60,158 nucleotides of DNA from contig NZ_AQOH01000030.1 in NCBI RefSeq assembly GCF_000364705.1, positions 1 to 60,158 on the forward strand, written 5' to 3'. This DNA comes from Pseudomonas fuscovaginae SE-1 (GTDB lineage Bacteria; Pseudomonadota; Gammaproteobacteria; Pseudomonadales; Pseudomonadaceae). This document shows, one piece after another, positions 1 through 10,200 of this stretch. A model generated the notes under the pieces. That model was not told where the DNA came from and searched no databases. It worked only from the letters and a program-made list of their open reading frames with translations. The translations under genes and the position numbers were made by a program. Position 1 is the stretch's first letter; each line of letters starts with the position of its first letter.

Positions 1-249
1 AACCCGGCCGGCCTGCAGGCCATCGGTGGCAACCTGTTCCTGGAAACCGCCGCCAGCGGCGCGCCGCAGGTCAGCACGCCAGGCCTGAACGGTTTCGGCA
101 CCACCGAGCAGAGCACCCTGGAAACCTCCAACGTCAGCACCGTGGAGGAGATGGTCAACATGATCACCACCCAGCGTGCCTACGAAATGAACTCCAAGGT
201 GATCTCCACCGCCGACCAGATGCTTTCGTTCGTCGCGCAGAATCTGTAA
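1..249 (+). CDS. flgG: FlgG distal rod protein, C-terminal fragment
   Basis: The window opens inside this gene; 82 codons in frame 1 end at the TAA at 247-249. The fragment holds the conserved C-terminal helix of flagellar rod/hook proteins, with the [20 protein letters not shown] and [16 protein letters not shown] motifs that pack into the D0 core of the distal rod. It is followed after 53 bases by flgH, as in the usual flgFGHIJKL order. The 5' end is outside the window, so start and promoter cannot be judged. Confidence 0.95.
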   Translation, partial: NPAGLQAIGGNLFLETAASGAPQVSTPGLNGFGTTEQSTLETSNVSTVEEMVNMITTQRAYEMNSKVISTADQMLSFVAQNL

Positions 250-302
250 TCAAGTCTATATGGCGGCCTCGGGGTCGCCGGCAACACCGTGAGGTAAGGG
301 TC

Positions 303-998
303 ATGAATCGGTTGTTTTCTATTCTCGCGCTGAGTGGGATTGCTGCGCTGGCAGGGTGCGTGAGCCCACCGCCCAAGCCCAATGACCCGTACTATGCACC
401 GGTGTTGCCGCGTACCCCGCTGCCTGCCGCGGCGAACAACGGCTCGATCTACCAGGCCGGTTTCGAACAGAACCTGTATGGCGACCGCAAGGCGTTCCGG
501 GTCGGTGACATCATCACCATCACCCTGAACGAAGCCACCCAGGCCAGCAAGAACGCCAACTCCAACCTGTCGAAGAAAAGCTCCAACAGCCTGGGCCTGA
601 CGTCGCTGTTTGGCAGTGTGCCGAATACCAACAACCCGCTGGGCAGCGGTGACCTCACCCTGAACGCCGGCTACAGCGGCAACCGCGCCACCGACGGCAC
701 GTCCAAGGCCGGTCAGAGCAACAGCCTGACCGGTTCGATCACCGTCACCGTCGCGGATGTGCTGCCCAACGGTATCATCGCGGTTCGTGGCGAGAAGTGG
801 CTGACCCTCAATACCGGCGACGAGCTGGTGCGGATCGCCGGCCTGGTCCGGGCCGACGACATCGCCACCGACAACACCGTACCGTCCACCCGCGTGGCCG
901 ATGCGCGCATCACCTATTCGGGTACCGGCTCCTTTGCCGATACGAGTCAGCCGGGCTGGTTCGATCGTTTCTTCCTCAGCCCACTCTGGCCTTTCTAG
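303..998 (+). CDS. flgH: FlgH flagellar L-ring lipoprotein
   Basis: 231 aa, the normal length for FlgH, which forms the outer-membrane L-ring around the rod. A lipoprotein signal peptide ends in the lipobox LAGC with the acylated cysteine at residue 19, followed by [14 protein letters not shown] as in other FlgH proteins. The conserved [11 protein letters not shown] segment and the C-terminal [20 protein letters not shown] are visible. The start ATG has a purine-rich GAGGTAAGGG ribosome site just upstream (291-300). It sits between flgG and flgI and is probably co-transcribed with both. Confidence 0.97.
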   Translation: MNRLFSILALSGIAALAGCVSPPPKPNDPYYAPVLPRTPLPAAANNGSIYQAGFEQNLYGDRKAFRVGDIITITLNEATQASKNANSNLSKKSSNSLGLTSLFGSVPNTNNPLGSGDLTLNAGYSGNRATDGTSKAGQSNSLTGSITVTVADVLPNGIIAVRGEKWLTLNTGDELVRIAGLVRADDIATDNTVPSTRVADARITYSGTGSFADTSQPGWFDRFFLSPLWPF

Positions 999-1010
999 GT
1001 GCCGACGATC

Positions 1011-2120
1011 ATGTTCAACTTCAAGCATCTGATGGCGGCCGTGCTGCTGATGTCGACCGCCCTCAGTGTCCAGGCCGAACGGTTGAAGGACATCGCCAGC
1101 ATCTCCGGCGTGCGTTCCAACCAGTTGATCGGCTACGGTCTGGTGGTCGGTCTGAACGGTACGGGTGACCAGACCACCCAGACCCCGTTCACCCTGCAGA
1201 CCTTCAACAACATGCTGTCGCAGTTCGGCATCAAGGTGCCTGCCAACTCCGGCAGCGTGCAGTTGAAGAACGTCGCGGCGGTCTCGGTCAGTGCCGATCT
1301 GCCGGCGTTCGCCAAGCCGGGGCAGGTGGTCGATATCACCGTGTCCTCCATCGGTAACGCCAAGAGCCTGCGTGGCGGCACCCTGCTGCTGACGCCGTTG
1401 AAGGGTATCGACGGCAACGTCTACGCCATCGCCCAGGGCAACCTGGTGGTGGGCGGCTTCGATGCCGAGGGTCGTGACGGCTCGAAGATCACCGTCAACG
1501 TTCCGTCGGCCGGTCGGATTCCCGGTGGTGCATCCGTCGAGCGCGCGGTGCCGAGCGGTTTCAACCAGGGCAACAGCCTGACCCTGAACCTCAACCGTTC
1601 CGACTTCACCACGGCCAAGCGCATCGTCGACAAGGTCAACGACATGCTCGGCCCTGGCGTGGCCCAGGCCATCGACGGTGGTTCGGTGCGGGTCACCGCG
1701 CCATTGGATCCGAGCCAGCGTGTCGACTACATCTCGATTCTGGAAAACCTCGAGGTCGATCCGGGCCAGGCGGTGGCCAAGGTCATCATCAACTCGCGTA
1801 CCGGCACCATCGTGATCGGTCAGAACGTCAAGGTTTCGCCGGCGGCAGTGACCCACGGCAGCCTGACGGTGACCATCACCGAAGATCCGATCGTCAGCCA
1901 GCCGGGGCCGCTGTCCAACGGCACCACGGCGGTCGTGCCGCGCTCGCGGGTCAATGCCCAGCAGGAAGCCAAGCCGATGTTCAAGTTCGGCCCGGGGACC
2001 ACCCTGGACGAAATCGTCCGTGCGGTGAACCAGGTGGGCGCGGCGCCAGGCGACCTGATGGCGATTCTCGAAGCATTGAAACAGGCCGGCGCGTTGCAGG
2101 CCGACCTGATCGTGATCTGA
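1011..2120 (+). CDS. flgI: FlgI flagellar P-ring protein
   Basis: 369 aa from the ATG at 1011. An in-frame GTG at 999, directly after the flgH stop, would add four residues (MPTI) in front of the signal peptide, so the ATG is preferred. A Sec signal peptide ([20 protein letters not shown] then QA) is predicted to be cut before ERLKD, sending the protein to the periplasm to build the P-ring. The family signatures [31 protein letters not shown] and the C-terminal [20 protein letters not shown] are all present. Closely spaced with flgH and flgJ. Confidence 0.97.
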   Translation: MFNFKHLMAAVLLMSTALSVQAERLKDIASISGVRSNQLIGYGLVVGLNGTGDQTTQTPFTLQTFNNMLSQFGIKVPANSGSVQLKNVAAVSVSADLPAFAKPGQVVDITVSSIGNAKSLRGGTLLLTPLKGIDGNVYAIAQGNLVVGGFDAEGRDGSKITVNVPSAGRIPGGASVERAVPSGFNQGNSLTLNLNRSDFTTAKRIVDKVNDMLGPGVAQAIDGGSVRVTAPLDPSQRVDYISILENLEVDPGQAVAKVIINSRTGTIVIGQNVKVSPAAVTHGSLTVTITEDPIVSQPGPLSNGTTAVVPRSRVNAQQEAKPMFKFGPGTTLDEIVRAVNQVGAAPGDLMAILEALKQAGALQADLIVI

Positions 2121-2130
2121 GGCCGGTTCC

Positions 2131-3429
2131 ATGGTTGATATTCGCAACAGCGGCATCGTCAATGTCAGCGATTCGGGGGCGTACAGCGACCTCAATCGCC
2201 TGAACAATCTGAAGGTCGGCGATCGCACCAGCGATGGCAACCTGCGCAAGGTCGCTCAGGAGTTCGAATCGCTGTTCCTCAGTCAGATGCTCAAGTCGAT
2301 GCGTTCGGCCACCGAAGTGCTGGGTCAGGACAACCCGCTCAACACCCCGACGGCCAAGCAGTACCAGGAAATGTATGACCAGCAGTTGGCGGTGACCATG
2401 TCCCGTCAGGGTGGTGGCATCGGCCTGGCGGATGTGCTGATGCGCCAGATGTCGAAGGAAAAGCACACCCGGCCATCCGACAGCGGCTTGACGGTCGGAC
2501 CACCGGCAGGCACGACCGATGCGCCTGCCGCACCGGTCGAAACGCCGATCGCCGCCGGTACCGTCACTTCGACGCCGGGCTCGCCTTTTACCCGTTCCAA
2601 CGGTCAGCACGCCTTGTGGGCCTCGCGGGTTGCCCACGGCAATGCCGCCGATGGCACTCTGCGCAACGACGTGGCCAAGCTCAATGCCCGGCGCCTGGCG
2701 CTGCCGAGCAAGCTCACCGACCGGCTGTTGGCCGGCCTGGTGCCGTCCGCCGATGCCGGCCAGGTCGCGGCAGCCGGCTACGCCGTGCCGGAGCGCACCA
2801 CTGCCGCCGCCGATGCGGTGCTCAAGAGCGACAGTATGGCGACCCGCAGCATCGCCGTGCCGGCGGCACGCATGCAGATCTACGGTCGTGCCGTGGCCCA
2901 GCCGCCATTGGCGCCGGCCAAGCGCGCCTTCGGCTCGCCTGACGAATTCGTCGCCACCATGCTGCCGATGGCCGAGCAGGCCGCCAAGCGCATCGGGGTC
3001 GACCCACGCTACCTGGTGGCCCAGGCCGCGCTGGAAACCGGTTGGGGCAAGTCGGTCATGCGTCAGCAGGATGGCAGCAGCAGCCACAACCTGTTCGGCA
3101 TCAAGACCGGCAGCAGTTGGCGGGGACCGCAGGCGCGGGCCATTACCAGTGAATTCCGCGATGGGCAGATGGTCAAGGAAACAGCGGACTTCCGTTCCTA
3201 TGCGTCCTATCAGGACAGCTTCCATGACCTGGTGACCCTGCTGCAAAGCAACAGTCGCTATCAAGATGTGCTGAAGTCGGCCGATAAACCAGAACAGTTT
3301 GTGCGTGAGCTGCAGAAGGCCGGTTATGCAACCGATCCGGACTACGCCAGCAAGATCACGCAAATAGCAAAACAGATGAAGAGCTACCAGAACTACGCTG
3401 CGGTGACGGGCGCTTCCACGAATTTATAA
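2131..3429 (+). CDS. flgJ: FlgJ rod-assembly protein and peptidoglycan hydrolase
   Basis: 432 aa bifunctional protein. Residues about 1-110 are the rod-cap domain (VAQEFESLFLSQMLKSMR motif). A low-complexity Ala/Pro-rich linker with an additional variable region follows. Residues about 270-425 are the beta-N-acetylglucosaminidase (GH73-type) domain, which opens a hole in peptidoglycan for the rod. The likely catalytic glutamate is E302 in VAQAALETGWGKS, and the HNLFGIK and YQDSFHDLVTLL motifs are conserved. Longer than the E. coli protein because of the linker, which is usual for Pseudomonas. Starts 10 bases after flgI and ends 10 bases before flgK. Confidence 0.96.
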   Translation: MVDIRNSGIVNVSDSGAYSDLNRLNNLKVGDRTSDGNLRKVAQEFESLFLSQMLKSMRSATEVLGQDNPLNTPTAKQYQEMYDQQLAVTMSRQGGGIGLADVLMRQMSKEKHTRPSDSGLTVGPPAGTTDAPAAPVETPIAAGTVTSTPGSPFTRSNGQHALWASRVAHGNAADGTLRNDVAKLNARRLALPSKLTDRLLAGLVPSADAGQVAAAGYAVPERTTAAADAVLKSDSMATRSIAVPAARMQIYGRAVAQPPLAPAKRAFGSPDEFVATMLPMAEQAAKRIGVDPRYLVAQAALETGWGKSVMRQQDGSSSHNLFGIKTGSSWRGPQARAITSEFRDGQMVKETADFRSYASYQDSFHDLVTLLQSNSRYQDVLKSADKPEQFVRELQKAGYATDPDYASKITQIAKQMKSYQNYAAVTGASTNL

Positions 3430-3439
3430 GGTCTGAATC

Positions 3440-5500
3440 ATGAGTTTGCTCAATATCGGGATGACGGGGTTGAACGCTGCCAGCTCGGCCCTGACGACTA
3501 CGGGTAACAACATAGCCAACGTCGACACGGCCGGTTATTCGCGCCAGCAAACCGTGCAGACCACCGCAGCCTCGCAGCGTTACGGCAACGTTTTCATCGG
3601 CACCGGTACCACCCTGGCGGACGTGCGCCGGGTCTACAGTTCCTACCTGGAATCGCAGTTGCATACCGCGACCTCGCTCAACAGCGACGCCTCGTCCTAC
3701 CTGGCCCAGGTCACGCCGACCGACTCGATGCTGTCCGACACCAACACCGGCATGACCGCGTCCCTGCAGAGCTTCTTCACATCCCTGCAGGCCGTCTCGA
3801 CCAAGCCGACCGACGATGCTGCCCGGCAGAACACCCTGAGCAGTGCCAAGGCCCTGAGCGATCGCTTCAACTCCATCGCCAAACAGCTCAACGACCAGAA
3901 CACCGGGATCAACACCAACCTGGCGGACATGGCCGACCAGGTGAACAAGCTGGCGACCAGCATTGCCCAGCTCAACGAGCAGATCACCAGGATTTCCCCG
4001 TCCGCCGGCGCACCCAACGACCTGATGGACAGGCGCAACGAGGCCGTGCGCCAGTTGTCCGAACTGGTCGGCACCTCGGTGACCGAGCGCGGCTCCAACT
4101 ATGATGTGTACCTGGCCAATGGCCAGCCGCTGGTCATGGGCAACTCCACCAACACCCTGTCGACCGTACCGAGCAAGGATGACCCGAGCCGCTACTCGCT
4201 GCAGCTGGAGCGTGCCTCCAGCACCATCGACATCACCGACACGGTGAGTGGTGGCGAGATCGGCGGCCTGCTGCGCTATCGCACCGAGGTGCTGAACCCT
4301 TCGCTCAACGAGCTGGGGCGCGTGGCCATGGTCCTCGCCGACCAGATGAACAAGCAGAACGCCCAGGGCATCGACAAGAACGGCAACTTCGGCGCGGCGA
4401 TCTTCAACGATATCAACAGCGCCGCGCTGGTCAGCCAGCGCAGCATCGCCAAGTCGACCAACAACCCGGCTTCCGGCAACCTGAACGTCAATATCAGCAA
4501 CACCGGCGCGCTGACCACCTATGACTACCAGGTGACCTTCACCAGTGGTACCGACTACACCGTCAAGCGTTCCGACGGTACCAGCATGGGCACCTTCAGC
4601 ACCACGACCACGCCGGCACCGGTGATCGACGGCTTTACCCTGAGCCCGAACAGCGCCACGGCGATGACCGCCGGCGACAGCTTCAAGGTCACGCCGACGC
4701 GCAGTGGCGCCAGCGATATCCAGATGGTGATGAGCGACTCCAAGAGCATCGCTGCCGCGGCGCCACTGACCGGTGTGACCAGTGCCAACAACGGCGGTAC
4801 CTACACCCAGCCGGTGCTGGTCGATCAGTTGGGCACCTCCAATGCGACCAACAACGCGCAACTGCAGGACGCCATCAAGTACGGCACGCCGGTCAAACTG
4901 GTGTTCGACGCCGCCGGTACCGGCGCCGCCGCCGGCACCCAGGGCTACACCCTGACCGATGCCAAGGGCAACGTCATGGGCACCGGCACCATCGTGCCGG
5001 GCCAGGGCAACACCCTGAACCTGAAGATCAACATGGTCGATGCCTCGGGCAACCCGGTGATGGACAACACCGTCACCCCGGCGGTGCAGAAGACCTTCAC
5101 CGTGCAGACCACCGTGGGCGGCAACCCGAAGGCCGGCGAGAGCTATACCATCTCGATGACCGGCGCCGCTTCCTCGGACAACCGCAACAGCGCAGCCCTG
5201 ATCGCTCTGCAGACCAGCAAGACAGTCGACACCGGCACCGCCAGCCAGGGTATCAGCCTGTCGGATGCCTATGGCAAGTTGATCTCCAACGTCGGCACCA
5301 AGGCCGCCCAGGCCAAGTCCGACAGCGATGCGACCACCACCGTGCTGACTACCGCCAAAGGCGCCCGGGACTCGCTGTCGGGGGTCAACCTCGACGAGGA
5401 AACCGGCAACCTGGTCAAGTACCAGCAGTACTACACCGCCTCTTCGCAGATCATCAAGGCGGCCCAGGAAACCTTCAGCGTGCTGATCAACAGTCTTTAA
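3440..5500 (+). CDS. flgK: FlgK hook-filament junction protein 1 (HAP1)
   Basis: 686 aa, exported first of the two junction proteins that join hook to filament. The N-terminal signature SLLNIGMTGLNAASSALTTT followed by NNIANVDTAGYSRQ and the C-terminal helix ending EETGNLVKYQQYYTASSQIIKAA are classical for FlgK. The middle (about residues 320-580) is Thr/Ser/Gly-rich and variable, as expected for surface-exposed D2/D3 domains. An AAGG ribosome site precedes the ATG. Lies directly after flgJ and 13 bases before flgL, presumably in one transcript. Confidence 0.97.
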   Translation: MSLLNIGMTGLNAASSALTTTGNNIANVDTAGYSRQQTVQTTAASQRYGNVFIGTGTTLADVRRVYSSYLESQLHTATSLNSDASSYLAQVTPTDSMLSDTNTGMTASLQSFFTSLQAVSTKPTDDAARQNTLSSAKALSDRFNSIAKQLNDQNTGINTNLADMADQVNKLATSIAQLNEQITRISPSAGAPNDLMDRRNEAVRQLSELVGTSVTERGSNYDVYLANGQPLVMGNSTNTLSTVPSKDDPSRYSLQLERASSTIDITDTVSGGEIGGLLRYRTEVLNPSLNELGRVAMVLADQMNKQNAQGIDKNGNFGAAIFNDINSAALVSQRSIAKSTNNPASGNLNVNISNTGALTTYDYQVTFTSGTDYTVKRSDGTSMGTFSTTTTPAPVIDGFTLSPNSATAMTAGDSFKVTPTRSGASDIQMVMSDSKSIAAAAPLTGVTSANNGGTYTQPVLVDQLGTSNATNNAQLQDAIKYGTPVKLVFDAAGTGAAAGTQGYTLTDAKGNVMGTGTIVPGQGNTLNLKINMVDASGNPVMDNTVTPAVQKTFTVQTTVGGNPKAGESYTISMTGAASSDNRNSAALIALQTSKTVDTGTASQGISLSDAYGKLISNVGTKAAQAKSDSDATTTVLTTAKGARDSLSGVNLDEETGNLVKYQQYYTASSQIIKAAQETFSVLINSL

Positions 5501-5513
5501 GGAGTCGTAATTC

Positions 5514-7091
5514 ATGCGCATTTCCACCGCCCAGTATTACGAAACGACCGCCGCCAACTATCAGCGCGGCTACGACGGCCTGCTCAAGAGCGCTGCAGAA
5601 GCGAGCAGCCTGACCAAGGTCAACACCGCCGCCGACGATCCGGTCGGCGCCGCACGCCTGTTGCAGTTGGGGCAGCAGAGCGCTGCGCTGGTGCAGTACA
5701 CCACCAACTCCAACTCGCTGAAGACCCAGTACAGTCAGAGCGAAACCGCGCTGCAGTCGATCCAGGACGCGATGCAGCGCGCGCGCGAGCTGGCCCTGTC
5801 GGCCAACAACGGTACCAAGACCGACACCGATCGCAAGGCGGTGGCCCAGGAACTGAGTCAACTGCAGGAGACCATCCTCGGCCTGATGAACAGCCAGGAC
5901 TCCGACGGCAACTACCTGTTCGCCGGTTCGAAGACCAGCGCCGCGCCTTACACCGCCAACGCCGATGGCACCTACAGCTACAACGGCGACCAGTCCACCT
6001 TGAGCCTGCAGGTGGGTGACAACCTGTCGCTGGGCACCAACATCACCGGCTGGGAAGCGTTCCAGCAGTCGATCAACACCGCGCGCACCAGTGTCACCAT
6101 GACCTCGCCAGCGGTCGATGATGGTCGTGTGAGCCTGTCCAACGGTCTGGTCAGCAACAGCGCCACCTATGATTCCAAGTTCACCGCCGGCCAGCCGTAC
6201 ACCGTGACGTTCCTCAGCAGCACGCAGTTGAAGATCACTGACGGGGCCGGCAACGATGTGACCTCGGAAGCCACCCAGAACGGTGTGGTCAGCAACAGCA
6301 ACGGTGCCAACCAGACGGTGAACTTCCGTGGCATCGACCTGAACCTGAATATCAACCTGAAGTCGGGTGATGTGGCGGATACGGTCATTGCCGGGCATAC
6401 CTTCACCCTGAGCGCGCAGCCGGACACCTTCAACACCACCCGCAGTGCGGGCAACCCGTCGACCACGGTGATCACCGGGGCGACCACCACCAACCAGACG
6501 GCCTACACCAGCACCTTCCCCAACGGCGGTGCGACCATCAGGTTTGGTGCCGGCGGGGCCTATGACGTGTATGCCACGCCAATCAGCTCGACCAGCCAGC
6601 CGATCTCCTCGGGGACCATGGCTGCGCCACCGGCGGCACAGACCATCACCGCGGCCGGCGTGACCTTCACCTTCAGTGGTGCGGCCTCGGCGGGCGACCA
6701 GTTCATGGTCCAGTCCAACAATCACCAGACCCAGAACATCCTCGACACCCTGTCATCGATGATCAATGCGCTGAATACCTCGGTAGATGGCAATCCGGCT
6801 GCCCAGCAGAAGCAGTTGGCGACGATGAACGCGGGGATCAGCAACATTGACAGTGCGTTCGAACAGGTCAGCTCGGCACGCACCACCGTCGGTTCGCGTG
6901 GAGCGGCACTGGATAACCAGGCGGCCACCAATGAAAGCCTGACCCTGGCCAACACCAGCAGCCAGCAGGCGATCCGTGATTCCGACCCCGCTGAAGTGAT
7001 GACCCGCCTGACCCTGCAGCAGACCATGCTGCAGGCCGCCCAACTGGCCTTCAGCAAGGTCAGTCAACTGGGCCTGTTCAACAAGATCTGA
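5514..7091 (+). CDS. flgL: FlgL hook-filament junction protein 3 (HAP3)
   Basis: 525 aa. The N-terminus MRISTAQYYETTAANYQRGYD and the VNTAADDPVGAARLLQL motif match FlgL; the flagellin-like C-terminal coiled coil ends DPAEVMTRLTLQQTMLQAA and FSKVSQLGLFNKI. The large central region (about residues 180-400) is Thr/Ser-rich and repetitive, as in other Pseudomonas FlgL proteins. A strong AAGGAG ribosome site lies before the ATG. It is the last conserved structural gene before the accessory glycosylation island, and several short inverted repeats follow its stop. Confidence 0.96.
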   Translation: MRISTAQYYETTAANYQRGYDGLLKSAAEASSLTKVNTAADDPVGAARLLQLGQQSAALVQYTTNSNSLKTQYSQSETALQSIQDAMQRARELALSANNGTKTDTDRKAVAQELSQLQETILGLMNSQDSDGNYLFAGSKTSAAPYTANADGTYSYNGDQSTLSLQVGDNLSLGTNITGWEAFQQSINTARTSVTMTSPAVDDGRVSLSNGLVSNSATYDSKFTAGQPYTVTFLSSTQLKITDGAGNDVTSEATQNGVVSNSNGANQTVNFRGIDLNLNINLKSGDVADTVIAGHTFTLSAQPDTFNTTRSAGNPSTTVITGATTTNQTAYTSTFPNGGATIRFGAGGAYDVYATPISSTSQPISSGTMAAPPAAQTITAAGVTFTFSGAASAGDQFMVQSNNHQTQNILDTLSSMINALNTSVDGNPAAQQKQLATMNAGISNIDSAFEQVSSARTTVGSRGAALDNQAATNESLTLANTSSQQAIRDSDPAEVMTRLTLQQTMLQAAQLAFSKVSQLGLFNKI

Positions 7092-7098
7092 AGATGGC

Positions 7099-7184
7099 GG
7101 GCGCGCTCGCGCCCCCTTGTCGTCCAGTATCGTCTTCCAGCCGCTGCGTGCAGCGGCCTCAGGGGCCCTTCCGGCCGGAAGGGC
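7099..7184. repeat. Cluster of three short inverted repeats after flgL
   Basis: Three perfect inverted repeats lie in the 116-base gap between flgL and the first giant glycosyltransferase. GGGCGC-GCTC-GCGCCC begins at 7099, CCGCTGC-GT-GCAGCGG spans 7141-7156, and the palindrome GCCCTTCCGGCCGGAAGGGC spans 7165-7184. None is followed by a proper T-run, so a rho-independent terminator is not clearly supported. They could attenuate read-through from the flg operon or be remnants of REP-type elements. Confidence 0.5.
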
Positions 7185-7207
7185 ATCCTCCGCTCGAGAG
7201 TCCTGCC

Positions 7208-10200
7208 GTGAACCCTATGCCGCTTGTCAGTGTCGTCATTCCCGCCTCCAACCCGCGGTTCTTCTCCAGGGCCCTCAGTGGGGCGCTGACTCAGGCTTAT
7301 GGCAATTTCGAGATCATCGTCTGCGACGACAGCCGCGGCGACGAGATCGGGCAGGCGGTTGTGGAACTGAGCGAGAGTGCGGGCAAGGCCGTGCGCTACG
7401 TGCGCAACCCGCAGTCGCTGGGCTATATCGGCAACCTGCATGCCTGCCTGGCGCAAGCACGGGGCGAGTACGTCAAGTTTCTCATGGAAGACGACCAGTT
7501 GCTGTCCGATATTCTGGCGCAGCAGGTCCAGGTGTTCCTTGAGCAGCCGGATGTCAATCTGGTGCTCGCGCAACGTCTGTTCTGGGACGCCGACGGTCTG
7601 CAGTTGCCATCGCGTCTGGAAAACACCGCGCTGTCGCCGGCTTCCGGCCTGTTCAAGGGCGAAGACCTGTTGGCCATCTGCGAAAATTTCCCGGTGAACT
7701 TCTTCGGCGGCCTGACCTGCGCGATGTTCCGGCGCACGGATCTGGTCGAGTTGTTGCCGGCGCTGACCCAGCCGGGTCACTGCTTTGTCGCGTCCCTCGA
7801 CCTGGCCTTGTACATCTGCCTGTTCCGTCGCGGCACCCTGGCGATGTTGAACAATGTGTTGAGCATCGAGCGTCTGTACCCCGAGCGCATGAATCGTCAG
7901 CAGGCGATGAAGGATGCCGCTGCCACGGAAATGGAATGGCTGGTGCAGATGCTCAAGGCGCGCGGCGGCGAGTCGGCCCCTGCCCCCGGCTGGGTGCGTT
8001 ACCTGCCGTTGGCCAATGCCGCCGGCCTGCCGCGCGAGTGGGATGAGTTGCCGCTGAGTCGTACCCTGGGCAACAAGCAGACCACCCAGCCCTGGCGCGT
8101 CGGTATTGCCAGTGAAAGTTTCACCCAGTTGTATACCGAATGGCTGGCTTGCCGGACCCTGCCCGAGCCACAGAAAAAGTTGCTGCCCGATACGCTCGCG
8201 GGCTGGGCTTGGCAGCCGAAGATCGTGCCCGTGGTGATCGATGAGCAGGGCGGTAGCGCGAGCCTTGGCGTCACTCTGCGCAGTATCGAGGAGCAGCTTT
8301 ACGCGCCGGAATTGACGCTGGTGCTGTCCAGTGCCTGTACCGAGGCCAGCCTCGATGGCAAAGTGTTCCGTCTGCCGCTGGCGGATGACTGGCGCGAGCA
8401 GTTGAACGGCTTGCTGGCGCAACTGGAGGGTGCCGACTGGTTCTATCTGCTGCGATCCGGCGATCGCCTGCGTGAGCCGGCTCTGCTGGTGCTGGCCGAG
8501 CGCATCCTGGTCTCGCCGGCGATTCGTTGCGTTTACAGTGATGAGGGGGCCTTGCGTGATGGCGAGTCCGCCGATCCGGTATTCAAGCCGGACTTCAACC
8601 TCGACCTGATGCGCAGCTATCCCTACGTTGGCCGTGCGTTGGCTTTCCAGCGCAAGGGTTTCGTCGAGCTGGATGGGTTCGACCTTGTCAGGGGGGAGAT
8701 GGCACCCCACGATTTGCTCTGGCGCATGGTCGAAAGCGATGGTACCCGGGCCGTGGAACATATCGCCGAGATCCAGGTGGAGTCGCTCTTCTCGCTGGCC
8801 AAGTGGTTGTCCTCGCCAGAGGTGCTGGCGCTTGCGCCGCAGGTGACCGGGGCGCACCTCAGTCGTCTGGGCATTGCCCACCAGATCCATCCGGGGGACG
8901 GCTCGCCGCTCACGCGTATCGAATACCTTCACGCCGGTCGTCCGCTGGTGTCGATCATCCTGGCCAGCAAGGATCAGTGCGCCGCCCTGCAGCGCTGTAT
9001 CGATACCTTGCTGGAACGTACGGCCTATGCCGATTACGAGTTGTTGCTGGTGGACAATGGCAGTGAAAGTGCTGGCGCCAGGGCCTGGTTCGATAACATG
9101 GCCCAGTTGGGGAGTGAGCGCCTGAGGGTGTTGTCATATCCGCAGCAGGGCAATCCCGCGGCGCTGCGCAACTTCGCCGCGCAGCAGGCGCGTGGTGAGT
9201 ATCTGCTGCTGCTCAACCCCTATGTCGTGATTACCAATGCCCAGTGGCTGGACGAAATGCTGGCCCAGGCTCAGCGTCCGGAGGTTGGCGTGGTGGGCGC
9301 CAAACTGTTCAGCCCGGAAGGCCGGGTGCTGCACGCTGGAGTGGTTCTCGGCCTGCGCGGGCCGGCCGGTCTGCCGTTCTACGGTGAAGTGATGCAGGCG
9401 ACCGGTTACATGCATCGGCTGCAGGCGGTGCAGGATTTCAGCGCGGTCGGGGCCGATTGCATGCTGGTACGCAAGTCGCTGTTCGACAGCCTTGGCGGTC
9501 TGGACGAGGAGAGCTTCGCTCAGACGCTCAACGAGGTGGATTTCTGTCTGCGGGTCGGTCAGAGCAATCACCTGGTGGTCTGGACGCCATTCGCGCAATT
9601 GGCCTTGGGGGCCGTACCCGAGGCGACGCTCGAAGCCGGGCAGAAGGTCCGGCGCCAGGCCGAGGAGAAGAGTTTCTACCAGCGCTGGTTGCCGATCATT
9701 GCCCGTGACCCGGCCTACAACCCGAGCCTGACGCTGGATGGTCTCAACGGTCCGAGCTTCAGCCTCGAACCGGGTCTGCGTGAAGGCTGGAGTCCATTCT
9801 CCGCGCCTCACCTGCCGAAGATCATGGTGCTGCCGATCAATGCCTCGGCCGTCGGCCATTACCGGATGACCCAGCCATTGATCGAGTTGGAAGCTTCTGG
9901 GCGGGCGATCGGCCGTACCTACTACAACCTGCCGTCGATCATCGAGGTCGAGCGACAGTCGCCTGACGTTATTGTCCAGCAGGGGCGCTACACGGCACAG
10001 CCGATTGAGGAAATCGCGGTCCTGATGAGCTACAGCAACGCGCGACGCATCTATGAACTCGATGATTACGTCATAGACCCGCCGCGCAAGAACGGTCATA
10101 TCCGCAACCTGCCGCAACGGGATGAGATGGAGCGTCTGATTCGTCGCGGGATCAGCCTGTGCGACCGGGTGGTGGTGTCGACCCAGCCACTGGCCGATGC

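Noticed and set aside
180..2249. 689-aa open frame on the minus strand across flgH and flgI
   Set aside because: It is antisense to well-conserved genes, rich in Arg, His, Gly and Asp as expected from GC-rich shadows, and shows no family motif.
3356..5527. 723-aa minus-strand frame across flgK
   Set aside because: Shadow of flgK with repetitive low-complexity translation; no ribosome site and no recognisable domain.
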